A DNA stretch of 30,387 bases from an uncultured Dorea sp. (GTDB lineage Bacteria > Bacillota > Clostridia > Lachnospirales > Lachnospiraceae): contig CAJULU010000054.1 in the NCBI GenBank assembly GCA_910587575.1, forward strand, positions 1 through 30,387, read 5' to 3'. Under the pieces are notes generated by a model. The model searched no databases. It was not told the DNA's origin and saw only the letters and a program-made list of their open reading frames with translations. Each line of letters begins with the position of its first letter. The stretch's first letter is position 1. Positions 15,184-21,835 of this stretch are shown piece after piece. A program made the translations under genes and the position numbers.

Positions 15184-16722
15184 ATGAACAGTGTAATCAG
15201 AGGCGCCAGCTATGTGCTTGCGCATACGCCACAGATGGTGGTATATAATGGAACGACCCAGACCACAGAGAGAATCGTAAATCCGGAGTCTGAGTATCTG
15301 AAAGAATTAGAGAGCCATTTACGTTCCTATGAGCAGTGTGTGAACTACTGGCCGAACCAGGTATACATCGGCAATGCGACACCGGATGATCTTGCAGGCG
15401 TGGAATTCCCATACTATGACAAGGTAAAGGAAGGCGCAGAAAGATACGGCAAATACGGTGAGATCATGCCGGAGGAGGAGTTCATTCTTCTGGTACAGGC
15501 CTGTGACCAGTTCGAGGTCGTTAAGATTGACAAGGATTTCGTAAGCGCACATAAGGATGCGTTTGCGGCAGACCCGATCATTACGGAGGATATTGTTGCA
15601 AGGGTTGAGGCCGGCGTAGAGCTGTCCGAGATTGAAGCGGCAGTCAAGGACGAGCACGCAGAGGGAATCTATGTTGCGGGTAAGCTGGTAGCCTGTGTGA
15701 AGCGGGCTCATGATATTGATGTGAACCTGTCTGCCCACGTGATGCATGAGAACTTGATGAGTAAGGCGTCAAGCGTACTGGCTCTGTTATATGGTGTAAG
15801 AAATGCGGGAATCAGCAAGGATGATATTGAGTACGTCATCGACTGTGCGGAAGAAGCGTGCGGTGACATGAACCAGAGAGGCGGCGGCAACTTTGCAAAG
15901 GCAGCTGCAGAGATTGCAGGCCTTAGCAATGCCACAGGTTCCGACAGCCGCGGTTTCTGTGCCGGACCCTCCCATGCACTCATTGAGGCAGCTGCACTGG
16001 TCAAGGCAGGCGCATACAAGTGTGTGGCAGTAACGGCCGGCGGATGTACCGCAAAGCTTGGTATGAACGGAAAAGACCATGTGAAGAAAGGGCTTCCGAT
16101 CTTAGAGGACTGTCTGGCAGGCTTCTGCGTGATCCTTTCTGAGAATGACGGAGAGAATCCGGAGATCAACCTTGACATCCTGGGACGCCATACCGTTGGA
16201 ACAGGAAGCGCACCGCAGAATGTCATTGGCAGCCTGGTAGCGGATCCGCTTGAGAGAGCAGGACTTAAGATTACGGATATCGACAAATTCTCTCCCGAGA
16301 TGCAGAATCCGGATATCACAAAGCCGGCAGGCGCAGGCGACGTGCCGATGGCAAACTACAAGATGATTGCAGCCCTGGCTGTAAAGAGAGGCGAGCTTGA
16401 CCGGAAAGAACTGGCAACCTTTAGCACCAACCATGGTCTGACCGGATGGGCGCCGACACAGGGACATATTCCGTCAGGCGTACCGTACATCGGATTTGCA
16501 AGAGAGGATATCCTTGCAGGAAAGATCAAGACAGCGATGATCATCGGAAAAGGAAGTCTGTTCCTTGGACGTATGACCAATCTGTTTGACGGTGTTTCCT
16601 TCGTGATCCAGGCAAATACAAAGGCAGAAGCAGAAAAGGCTTCTGGCGTATCTGAGGAAGAGGTAAAGGGATTGATCGCAAAGGCGATGAAGGATTTCGC
16701 AGCTTCCCTGATTGCAGAGTAA
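15184..16722 (+). CDS. grdC: Glycine reductase component C subunit beta GrdC
   Basis: This 512-aa larger subunit of protein C acts with GrdD to convert the Se-bound acyl intermediate from GrdA to acetyl-enzyme and then acetyl phosphate. It has a thiolase/FabH-like second half: RGGGNFAKAAAEIAGLSN, SRGFCAGPSHALIEAAALV and AVTAGGCTAKLGMNGK, and a C-terminal THGLTG-like STNHGLTGWAPTQGHIPSG followed by IGKGSLFLGRMTNLFDG. Start: ATG 15184, giving NSVIRGASYVLAHTP, which is the usual family start, with AAAGGTGG at 15165-15172; GTG 15169 would overlap the ribosome site. It follows the internal terminator and lies 14 bp before grdD. Confidence 0.95.
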   Translation: MNSVIRGASYVLAHTPQMVVYNGTTQTTERIVNPESEYLKELESHLRSYEQCVNYWPNQVYIGNATPDDLAGVEFPYYDKVKEGAERYGKYGEIMPEEEFILLVQACDQFEVVKIDKDFVSAHKDAFAADPIITEDIVARVEAGVELSEIEAAVKDEHAEGIYVAGKLVACVKRAHDIDVNLSAHVMHENLMSKASSVLALLYGVRNAGISKDDIEYVIDCAEEACGDMNQRGGGNFAKAAAEIAGLSNATGSDSRGFCAGPSHALIEAAALVKAGAYKCVAVTAGGCTAKLGMNGKDHVKKGLPILEDCLAGFCVILSENDGENPEINLDILGRHTVGTGSAPQNVIGSLVADPLERAGLKITDIDKFSPEMQNPDITKPAGAGDVPMANYKMIAALAVKRGELDRKELATFSTNHGLTGWAPTQGHIPSGVPYIGFAREDILAGKIKTAMIIGKGSLFLGRMTNLFDGVSFVIQANTKAEAEKASGVSEEEVKGLIAKAMKDFAASLIAE

Positions 16723-16736
16723 GGGGGACGGTAACG

Positions 16737-17891
16737 ATGGCAAATAATATTGAGAGAATGATTGCCGATACCTTTATGGAGATGGCGCAGGGCCTTGAGA
16801 CGGGAAGCTTTGGAAAGAGGCCGAAGGTAGCCCTCACGGGTATGGGCAGCGAGCATGGGGAAGAGAACTCCATGAAAGCGGCTGTAGAAGCGGCAAAAGA
16901 CGGAATCGACGTATACTATATCGGAACATTAGAGGCAGAAGGTGTGACCACCATTAAAGTGGCCAATGATGAAGAAGGCCATGACCGTATGGAAGAGATG
17001 CTGAAAAATGGAGAGGTGGATGCAGCGGTTACCATGCATTTCCCGTTCCCCATCGGCGTGTCTACGGTAGGACGCTGTGTGACGCCTGCAACTGCAAAAG
17101 AGATGTTTATCGCAAATACCACGGGAACCTCCAGTACAGACCGGATTGAGGGAATGATTAAGAATGCGATTTATGGAATCATTACCGCTAAGGCCTGCGG
17201 AACGAAGAATCCGACGGTGGGTATCCTGAATGTAGACGGTGCGCGCCAGACAGAAAAGGCGTTAAAACAGTTACAGGAAAAAGGATATGAGATTGCATTT
17301 GCAGAGTCCGGAAGGGCAGACGGCGGGTGCGTGATGAGAGGAAACGACGTGCTTCAGGCGTCTCCGGACATTATGGTTACGGATTCTCTGACCGGAAATA
17401 TTCTGGTGAAGATGCTGTCCTCTTTTAACACAGGCGGAAGTTTTGAGGCGACAGGCTATGGCTATGGCCCGGGAATCGGAGAGGGTTATGAGCAGTTAGT
17501 CATGATCGTATCCAGAGCCAGCGGCGCTCCGGTGATTGCCAATGCGATCCGTTATGCCGGGCAGCTTGTAAGAGGCAAGGTGTTCGAGGTTGCGAAGGCA
17601 GAATTTGCGGCAGCAAAGAAAGCAGGACTGAAGGAGATTCTGGACGCACTGAAGGCTTCCCAGAAGCCGGCAGGGGCGGCTGAGGAAGTGAAAGAGCCTC
17701 CGAAGGAGATTGTGACCGCACAGATCGCAGGTATTGAGGTGATGGATCTGGAGGATGCCGTGAAAGCATTGTGGAAGATTAACATTTACGCAGAGAGCGG
17801 AATGGGATGTACCGGGCCGATTGTGCGTGTATCTGAGGCAAACCTTGGCAAGGCAGAGGAAGAACTGAAGAAGGCCGGATATATTAACTAA
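16737..17891 (+). CDS. grdD: Glycine reductase component C subunit alpha GrdD
   Basis: This 384-aa PlsX-related subunit of protein C releases acetyl phosphate, which acetate kinase then uses to make ATP. Conserved segments are VALTGMGSEHGEEN, MHFPFPIGVSTVGR, NTTGTSSTDRIEGMIKNA and TGYGYGPGIGEGYEQL. Cys358 in AESGMGCTGPIVRVSE corresponds to the essential cysteine (Cys359) reported for the Eubacterium acidaminophilum enzyme. The segment at about residues 300-330 is Ala/Lys/Pro-rich and probably a flexible linker to this C-terminal Cys domain. AAGGGGGA precedes ATG 16737. It is the last gene of the operon, with a terminator at 17916-17957. Confidence 0.95.
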   Translation: MANNIERMIADTFMEMAQGLETGSFGKRPKVALTGMGSEHGEENSMKAAVEAAKDGIDVYYIGTLEAEGVTTIKVANDEEGHDRMEEMLKNGEVDAAVTMHFPFPIGVSTVGRCVTPATAKEMFIANTTGTSSTDRIEGMIKNAIYGIITAKACGTKNPTVGILNVDGARQTEKALKQLQEKGYEIAFAESGRADGGCVMRGNDVLQASPDIMVTDSLTGNILVKMLSSFNTGGSFEATGYGYGPGIGEGYEQLVMIVSRASGAPVIANAIRYAGQLVRGKVFEVAKAEFAAAKKAGLKEILDALKASQKPAGAAEEVKEPPKEIVTAQIAGIEVMDLEDAVKALWKINIYAESGMGCTGPIVRVSEANLGKAEEELKKAGYIN

Positions 17892-17915
17892 ATAGATAAC
17901 ACCAGAAAGTTCTTA

Positions 17916-17957
17916 AGGGAAAGTGGCATCTTTGTTTCGTGATGCCACTTTCCTTTG
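17916..17957 (+). terminator. Terminator of the grd operon
   Basis: GGAAAGTGGCATC (17918-17930) and GATGCCACTTTCC (17941-17953) form a perfect 13-bp stem. The following T tract is short (TTTG), and the reverse strand also has weak T content, so it may act in both directions. Confidence 0.8.
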
Positions 17958-17971
17958 TATTATGCGGGTTC

Positions 17972-17977
17972 TATAAT
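17972..17977 (+). promoter_or_regulatory. -10 element before the PG-repeat protein gene
   Basis: A perfect TATAAT lies 25 bp before ATG 18002. The matching -35 position (TTTCCT, 17949-17954) is poor and lies inside the grd terminator arm, so the promoter may need an activator. The ribosome site GAGGTG (17985-17990) is rather far from the ATG. Confidence 0.45.
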
Positions 17978-18001
17978 GAAATCGTGAGGTGTTAATAGTT
18001 T

Positions 18002-19063
18002 ATGGAAGCGGTTTTGAAAGTAAGGGTCCAGGGTATTTCTATGCCCTGGAAAGAAGTGATGCGGGGATGCCTGGTTACGGTTATGTTCGGCATCCTGTGT
18101 CTCTGCGTGCAGAATTATGCAGAGAAAGGAAGAACGGTACAGGATGTACCGGCATGCAGTACGGTGGTTTATGGGACTGCAAAAGCATGGGAAGAGGCAG
18201 ATCTGTCAGAGATCTGCAGAGCCGGGAAGCCGGCGGCCACGGACATGAGAGGGACAATGACAGATTTCCCCGGAGACTTAAGCGGGGCAGTGAAACCAGT
18301 CCCTGTCAGGGAGGTAAGGGCTAAGAATCTGTCTGGCGCAGACATTACAGGAGGCTGGACGGTGAAAGGAAGAACGGAGACGCTGCCGGCGGTTCCGGGG
18401 ATGAATCCGGCAGAAATAGAGAAGCCGGAGATTGTGGTGAGAGAAGATCCGCCGGTCATGGATGTGCCGGATATTCCGGGAAACTATGTGATTCCGGGAG
18501 GAAGCGGGACTTCAGGGGATCGTGTGATTCCGGGAGAAAGTGTGGTTCCAGGGGAACCTGTGATTCCGGGAGGAAGTGTGGCCCCAGGGGAACCTGTGAC
18601 CCCGGGAGGAAGTGTGGCCCCAGGGGATTTTGTGACTCCGGGAGGAAGTGAGATTCCAGGAGACAATGTAGTTCCGGGAGAGAGTATAATTCCGGGAGAG
18701 CCGGATATTTCCGAAGAGCCGGATGTTCCGGGAGAAATCGCCGGTTTCATCCTGGATGAGCAAGGATATATCACCGGGTATACGGACCGTGTGATGCTCA
18801 GTGATGGCCTGCTGCTTATCCCCAAGGGAGAAGGATGCACCGGCATCAGATGCGGTGCCTTTGACGGTATGAGTGAAGAGATCTGGGAAGTCTATATTCC
18901 GGCAACGGTCTGTGATATCGAACCAGGTGTCTTTGATGGTTTCCCGTGTCTGATGTTTGTGGAAGTGTCGGAGGAAAATCCCTGTTACTACAGCGAGGAT
19001 GGAATTCTGTACTCTGCATCCGGAGAAGAGATTTTCTGTCCGGTGGGAAGATTAACTGAATAG
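18002..19063 (+). CDS. Exported protein with PG hexapeptide repeats and a BspA-like LRR end
   Basis: This 353-aa protein has three parts. Residues 1-40 contain a hydrophobic stretch, GCLVTVMFGILCLCV (about 22-36), after basic residues: an uncleaved anchor or signal peptide. Residues about 162-246 are a run of roughly 14 hexapeptide units of the type V-x-P-G-x-x (VIPGES, VVPGEP, VIPGGS, VAPGEP). Residues about 247-353 hold one BspA/LRR_5-type leucine-rich module: IRCGAFDGM, EEIWEVYIPATVCDIEPGVFDGF, then VEVSEENPCYYSEDGILYS. The last is the typical capping segment of that family. No LPXTG is seen. It is likely displayed outside the membrane, with the PG tract as an extended stalk; the partner is unknown. 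It is monocistronic, between the grd terminator and a long imperfect hairpin. Confidence 0.75.
   Translation: MEAVLKVRVQGISMPWKEVMRGCLVTVMFGILCLCVQNYAEKGRTVQDVPACSTVVYGTAKAWEEADLSEICRAGKPAATDMRGTMTDFPGDLSGAVKPVPVREVRAKNLSGADITGGWTVKGRTETLPAVPGMNPAEIEKPEIVVREDPPVMDVPDIPGNYVIPGGSGTSGDRVIPGESVVPGEPVIPGGSVAPGEPVTPGGSVAPGDFVTPGGSEIPGDNVVPGESIIPGEPDISEEPDVPGEIAGFILDEQGYITGYTDRVMLSDGLLLIPKGEGCTGIRCGAFDGMSEEIWEVYIPATVCDIEPGVFDGFPCLMFVEVSEENPCYYSEDGILYSASGEEIFCPVGRLTE
18488..18737 (+). repeat. 18-bp tandem repeats encoding V-x-P-G-x-x units
   Basis: About 14 in-frame 18-bp units of the type GTGATTCCGGGAGGAAGT occur, often arranged as 36-bp doublets (GTGATTCCGGGAGGAAGT then GTGGCCCCAGGGGAACCT). Units near the centre are most alike and those at the ends degenerate, as expected for expansion by replication slippage. 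Confidence 0.85.
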
Positions 19064-19087
19064 TGACACATGAAAATCAGTGAAGAA

Positions 19088-19155
19088 GGGATGTTTTTTC
19101 TGTTTCTGTAATACAATGATCTCTGGGAGGGTGTTACAGACAGGGGGAACATCCC
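19088..19155 (+). repeat. Long imperfect inverted repeat (RNA hairpin)
   Basis: A 27-nt left arm (19088-19114, beginning GGGATG, ending GTAATAC) pairs with a 25-nt right arm (19131-19155, beginning GTGTTACAG, ending CATCCC), with five G-U pairs, one 2-nt bulge and a 16-nt loop. The mismatches are nearly all G-U, so the structure is better in RNA of this strand than in DNA. There is no T tract, so it is not a standard terminator. It may stabilise the 3' end of the upstream mRNA. Confidence 0.6.
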
Positions 19156-19199
19156 TGAAACTTTCTAAAATTCCTCTGTTATTTTTACAGGACAGGTGC

Positions 19200-19205
19200 T
19201 ATAAT
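19200..19205 (+). promoter_or_regulatory. Extended -10 promoter of the GNAT-ThrE gene
   Basis: A perfect TATAAT preceded by TGC (extended -10) with a weak -35 (TGTTAT, 19177-19182) at 17 bp. It lies 30 bp before ATG 19236, within the longer open frame, which supports 19236 and not 19080 as the gene start. Confidence 0.65.
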
Positions 19206-19235
19206 GAGAAAAGATTTTTTCACGGGGGCGTTGAT

Positions 19236-20468
19236 ATGAAGATTCAGCAGATCAGAAGGGATAAAGATGAATACATGGATATGCTTCTTATGGCTGACCC
19301 GGAAAGGGAGATGATTGAGAGTTATCTTGATCAGAGTGAAATGTTTGCCCTGATTCACGGAGGAGATGTCTGTGCCGTCTGTGTAGTGGAACTGCTGAAG
19401 AACCGGAAATGTGAGCTGAAAAGTATTGTGACCCGCATGGAGGACCGGGGGAAAGGGTATGCGAAGTATATGATCCGTCATATCTGCGAGCATTACGGCA
19501 ACCAATGCGATACCATGTACGCCGGTACGGGCAACCGTAAAAAGACGCTGGAATTCCTGGGAAAATGTGGATTTGTCAATTCGCACATTGTGGCGAACTA
19601 TTATCTGGAACACTATCGTGAGCCGGTCTATGAGGGGGACGTGCGGCTGACGGATAAGATTTATCTGAAAAAACAGCTGGATTCGGAGATTAATGTGAAG
19701 AAGGTGGTGGATCTGGCGCTGGAGGCTGGAAGGATCCTTCTGAAAAACGGTGCGGAGATCTTCCGGGTGGATGAGACCATGACGAGGATCTGTAAGCGTT
19801 TCCATGTGGAATATGTGGATACCTTTATCTTAAGCCATGCTATTTTTATCAGTGCGGAGAATGGTATGGAGGAGGCGTATACCAAGGTGAAACAGGTTCC
19901 ACTGTCCTCCTCTAATCTGGGAATCGTTGCCGAGGTCAATGAACTGTCCCGGGAGATAGCAGAAGGGCTGGTCAGTATCGAGGAGGCAATGACAAGACTT
20001 CGCAGGATTGAAAAAATGCCAGAGAAAAGAGGATATTTCCAGGTGCTTTCGGCAGGGGTGGGGAGCGGCTGTTTCGGTTATCTGCTTGGAGCCTCGGCCC
20101 TGGAAAGCCTGGTGGCATTCTGGATCGGGTGCCTGCTGTATATCTGGGTGCTGGCGGCAAAGAAACTGCGGATGTCGAAAATGATTGTGAATATCGTAGG
20201 CGGCGTGATGATTACGGCTCTTGCGATCCTGGCGTATCATCTTCCGCTGCCGGGGGACGTGGAGCTTGGAGGGATGATTATAGGTTCGATTATGCCGCTT
20301 GTGCCAGGGCTTGCCTTTGTAAATGCAATCCGGGATATTGCAGACAGTGATTTCCTGTCCGGGACGGTGCGGATGATCGATGCCCTGCTGGTATTTGTCT
20401 ATATTGCCGTGGGCGTGGGTGTGACGCTGAGCGCATATAACAATTTAGGAGGAGGGCTGATGCTGTGA
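19236..20468 (+). CDS. GNAT acetyltransferase fused to a ThrE-type exporter subunit
   Basis: This 410-aa protein joins two domains. Residues 1 to about 130 look like a GNAT N-acetyltransferase: CAVCVVELLKNRKCELKSIVT, then the acetyl-CoA loop MEDRGKGYAKYMIRHI (R-G-K-G-Y-A matches Q/RxxGxA), then AGTGNRKKTLEFLGKCGF. Residues about 150-410 are the large part of a threonine/serine exporter (ThrE/YjjP). A cytoplasmic region comes first, LALEAGRILLKNGAEIFRVDETMTRI and SSNLGIVAEVNELSREIA, then about five membrane helices with GSIMPLVPGLAFVNAIRDI. The frame is open up to 19080, but ATG 19236 has the GGGGG ribosome site and the promoter lies between. The small exporter subunit follows with a 4-bp GTGA overlap. 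Fusing an acetyltransferase to this exporter is unusual to my knowledge. Confidence 0.85.
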   Translation: MKIQQIRRDKDEYMDMLLMADPEREMIESYLDQSEMFALIHGGDVCAVCVVELLKNRKCELKSIVTRMEDRGKGYAKYMIRHICEHYGNQCDTMYAGTGNRKKTLEFLGKCGFVNSHIVANYYLEHYREPVYEGDVRLTDKIYLKKQLDSEINVKKVVDLALEAGRILLKNGAEIFRVDETMTRICKRFHVEYVDTFILSHAIFISAENGMEEAYTKVKQVPLSSSNLGIVAEVNELSREIAEGLVSIEEAMTRLRRIEKMPEKRGYFQVLSAGVGSGCFGYLLGASALESLVAFWIGCLLYIWVLAAKKLRMSKMIVNIVGGVMITALAILAYHLPLPGDVELGGMIIGSIMPLVPGLAFVNAIRDIADSDFLSGTVRMIDALLVFVYIAVGVGVTLSAYNNLGGGLML

Positions 20469-20929
20469 TACATGGTGTGATTATGCACATGGTATGTCCG
20501 TTTCTGGGGACGATGGGGTATGCGGTGCTTTTTAACGTGCCAAAGCGGTTTTATCTAAGCTGCGGATTTACCGGAATGGCAGGATGGCTGGTGTACCACG
20601 TAATCGTCACTCAGACGCTTTCTGCCGCCTTTGCCTCGTTTCTGGGGACGATGGCAGTGGTATTTTTATCCCGGGTGCTGAGCGTGGAGAAGAAATGTCC
20701 GATCACGGTCTTCCTGGTGGCCGGAATTCTGCCCCTGGTGCCTGGGGCAGGAATCTATTATACCGTATACTATCTTGTCACAAATCAGCTGGCGGAAGCG
20801 TCAAGGCGGGGGATGGAGTCGGTCAAGGTGGCCTTTGCCATTGTCTTGGGAATCGTGTTTGTCCTGGCTGTCCCTGGGGAGTTGTTTCAAAGGATGGCAG
20901 GATGGCGAAGAAAAGTCAGAAAAGGTTGA
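20465..20929 (+). CDS. Threonine/serine exporter small subunit (YjjB/DUF3815 type)
   Basis: This 154-aa membrane protein has four or five hydrophobic helices. It is the second half of the split ThrE exporter, with the hallmark VAGILPLVPGAGIYYTVYYL (about residues 80-99), which repeats the 'PLVPG' motif of the large subunit. Start: GTG 20465, overlapping the upstream stop (GTGA); AGGAGG at 20448-20453 is 11 bp upstream. Together with the preceding protein it should export small neutral amino acids such as threonine or serine by proton antiport. The substrate here is inferred from the family. Confidence 0.88.
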   Translation: MIHGVIMHMVCPFLGTMGYAVLFNVPKRFYLSCGFTGMAGWLVYHVIVTQTLSAAFASFLGTMAVVFLSRVLSVEKKCPITVFLVAGILPLVPGAGIYYTVYYLVTNQLAEASRRGMESVKVAFAIVLGIVFVLAVPGELFQRMAGWRRKVRKG

Positions 20930-20955
20930 TAGATGTCGGTAAGTTGTGGTACAAT
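20926..20955 (+). promoter_or_regulatory. Promoter of the sirtuin-like gene
   Basis: TTGATA (20926-20931) and TACAAT (20950-20955) have an 18-bp spacer; the -35 overlaps the end of the exporter gene. The leader to ATG 21003 is about 40 nt with AAGGAAGGTG (20988-20997) as ribosome site. Confidence 0.68.
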
Positions 20956-21002
20956 TAAGAAAACACGATGTTTCATATTGTTGTATTAAGGAAGGTGAGC
21001 GT

Positions 21003-21740
21003 ATGTCTGAGGGTAATTTGTTGAAGATTCTGAAGGAGAGCCGTTATACTACGGCTTTAAGCGGGTTCGCCATGCTTTTAGAGAGCGGCTATCCATCGAT
21101 CAGGGACGGCGACGTGTCCTATGATATAGAACAGAAATATGGCTATTCCATGGAAGAGATGTTTTCGAGCGCATTTTATTCGACCCGGAAGGAACAGTTC
21201 TATGAGTTTTACCGTAATGAGATGCTCAGCCGGCTTGAGACGCCTCCGGGGAAGGGATTTGTAGAAATGGCGGAACTTGAGAGACGGGGCCTTATCCAGT
21301 GTATCATTACCAGACGGATCTATGGGCTGCCCCAGCGTGCGGGCTGCCAGAACGTAATTAACCTGCACGGGAGCGTATATGACAATTTCTGTCCCCACTG
21401 CGGGCGGAAGTATCCCATGGAATTCATCCGGGATTCGGTGAGGGTGCCGCTGTGTGAGGACTGCAAGATTCCGGTAAGGCCGAGGGTCTGCCTGTTTGGG
21501 GAGATGGTGGATAACAGCGTGATTACCAGGGCGGCCGAGGAGATTCAGAAGGCGGATGTGCTGCTGGTACTGGGATCCCATCTGAATTCCTATCTGTGCA
21601 GCCAGCTGATTAATTATTATGAAGGGGATAAGCTGATTCTGGTAAATGAGACCCCCCATCATGCGGAGCGGTTTGCGGATATCGTTGTCCATCAGAGGGT
21701 GGACGATCTGCTGGAACAGCTGCGCAGGGAACTTGGTTAG
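21003..21740 (+). CDS. Divergent Sir2-family (sirtuin-like) protein
   Basis: This 245-aa protein has the sirtuin layout. The zinc site is intact: CPHC (C130, C133) and CEDC (C151, C154). The catalytic histidine is kept in NLHGS (H122), as is PRVCLFGE. However, the NAD-binding GAGxS-xxSGIPDFR is altered to LSGFAMLLESGYPSIR (residues 19-34), and TQNIDGLH is changed to TRRIYGLPQRAG, losing the Gln, Asn and Asp that position nicotinamide and ribose. The late GTSL-x-V-x-P motif is changed to GSHLNSYLCS. So the fold is probably sirtuin but deacetylase activity is doubtful; it may use NAD differently or be a binding protein. It has its own promoter; gltX follows after a hairpin. Start: ATG 21003; the frame extends to 20946 without a good ribosome site. 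Confidence 0.85.
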   Translation: MSEGNLLKILKESRYTTALSGFAMLLESGYPSIRDGDVSYDIEQKYGYSMEEMFSSAFYSTRKEQFYEFYRNEMLSRLETPPGKGFVEMAELERRGLIQCIITRRIYGLPQRAGCQNVINLHGSVYDNFCPHCGRKYPMEFIRDSVRVPLCEDCKIPVRPRVCLFGEMVDNSVITRAAEEIQKADVLLVLGSHLNSYLCSQLINYYEGDKLILVNETPHHAERFADIVVHQRVDDLLEQLRRELG

Positions 21741-21756
21741 GGGTGCAGGAATGTCT

Positions 21757-21791
21757 GCCTTGCCGGAGTAAGGAGATCTGCTCCGGCAGGC
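21757..21791 (+). other. Stable hairpin upstream of gltX
   Basis: GCCTTGCCGGAG (21757-21768) and CTCCGGCAGGC (21781-21791) pair over 11 bp with one bulged T and a 12-nt loop. No T tract follows, and no T-box consensus is seen. It might be an RNA-processing or stability element between the sirtuin-like gene and gltX. Confidence 0.55.
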
Positions 21792-21835
21792 ACACTTATA
21801 AAAGAATGAAGAATAGAAAAAGCAGGAGATGGAAT

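Noticed and set aside
18488..18737. CRISPR array
   Set aside because: The repeat units are contiguous 18-bp coding repeats without spacers, inside an open frame.
18484..18846. Minus-strand open frames rich in SPG repeats
   Set aside because: They are mirror images of the 18-bp repeats in the plus-strand gene. The plus strand has the hydrophobic N-terminus and LRR-like C-terminus.
21741..21835. T-box riboswitch upstream of gltX
   Set aside because: Only 95 bp, with one hairpin, no AGGGTGGNACCGCG-type T-box and no terminator.
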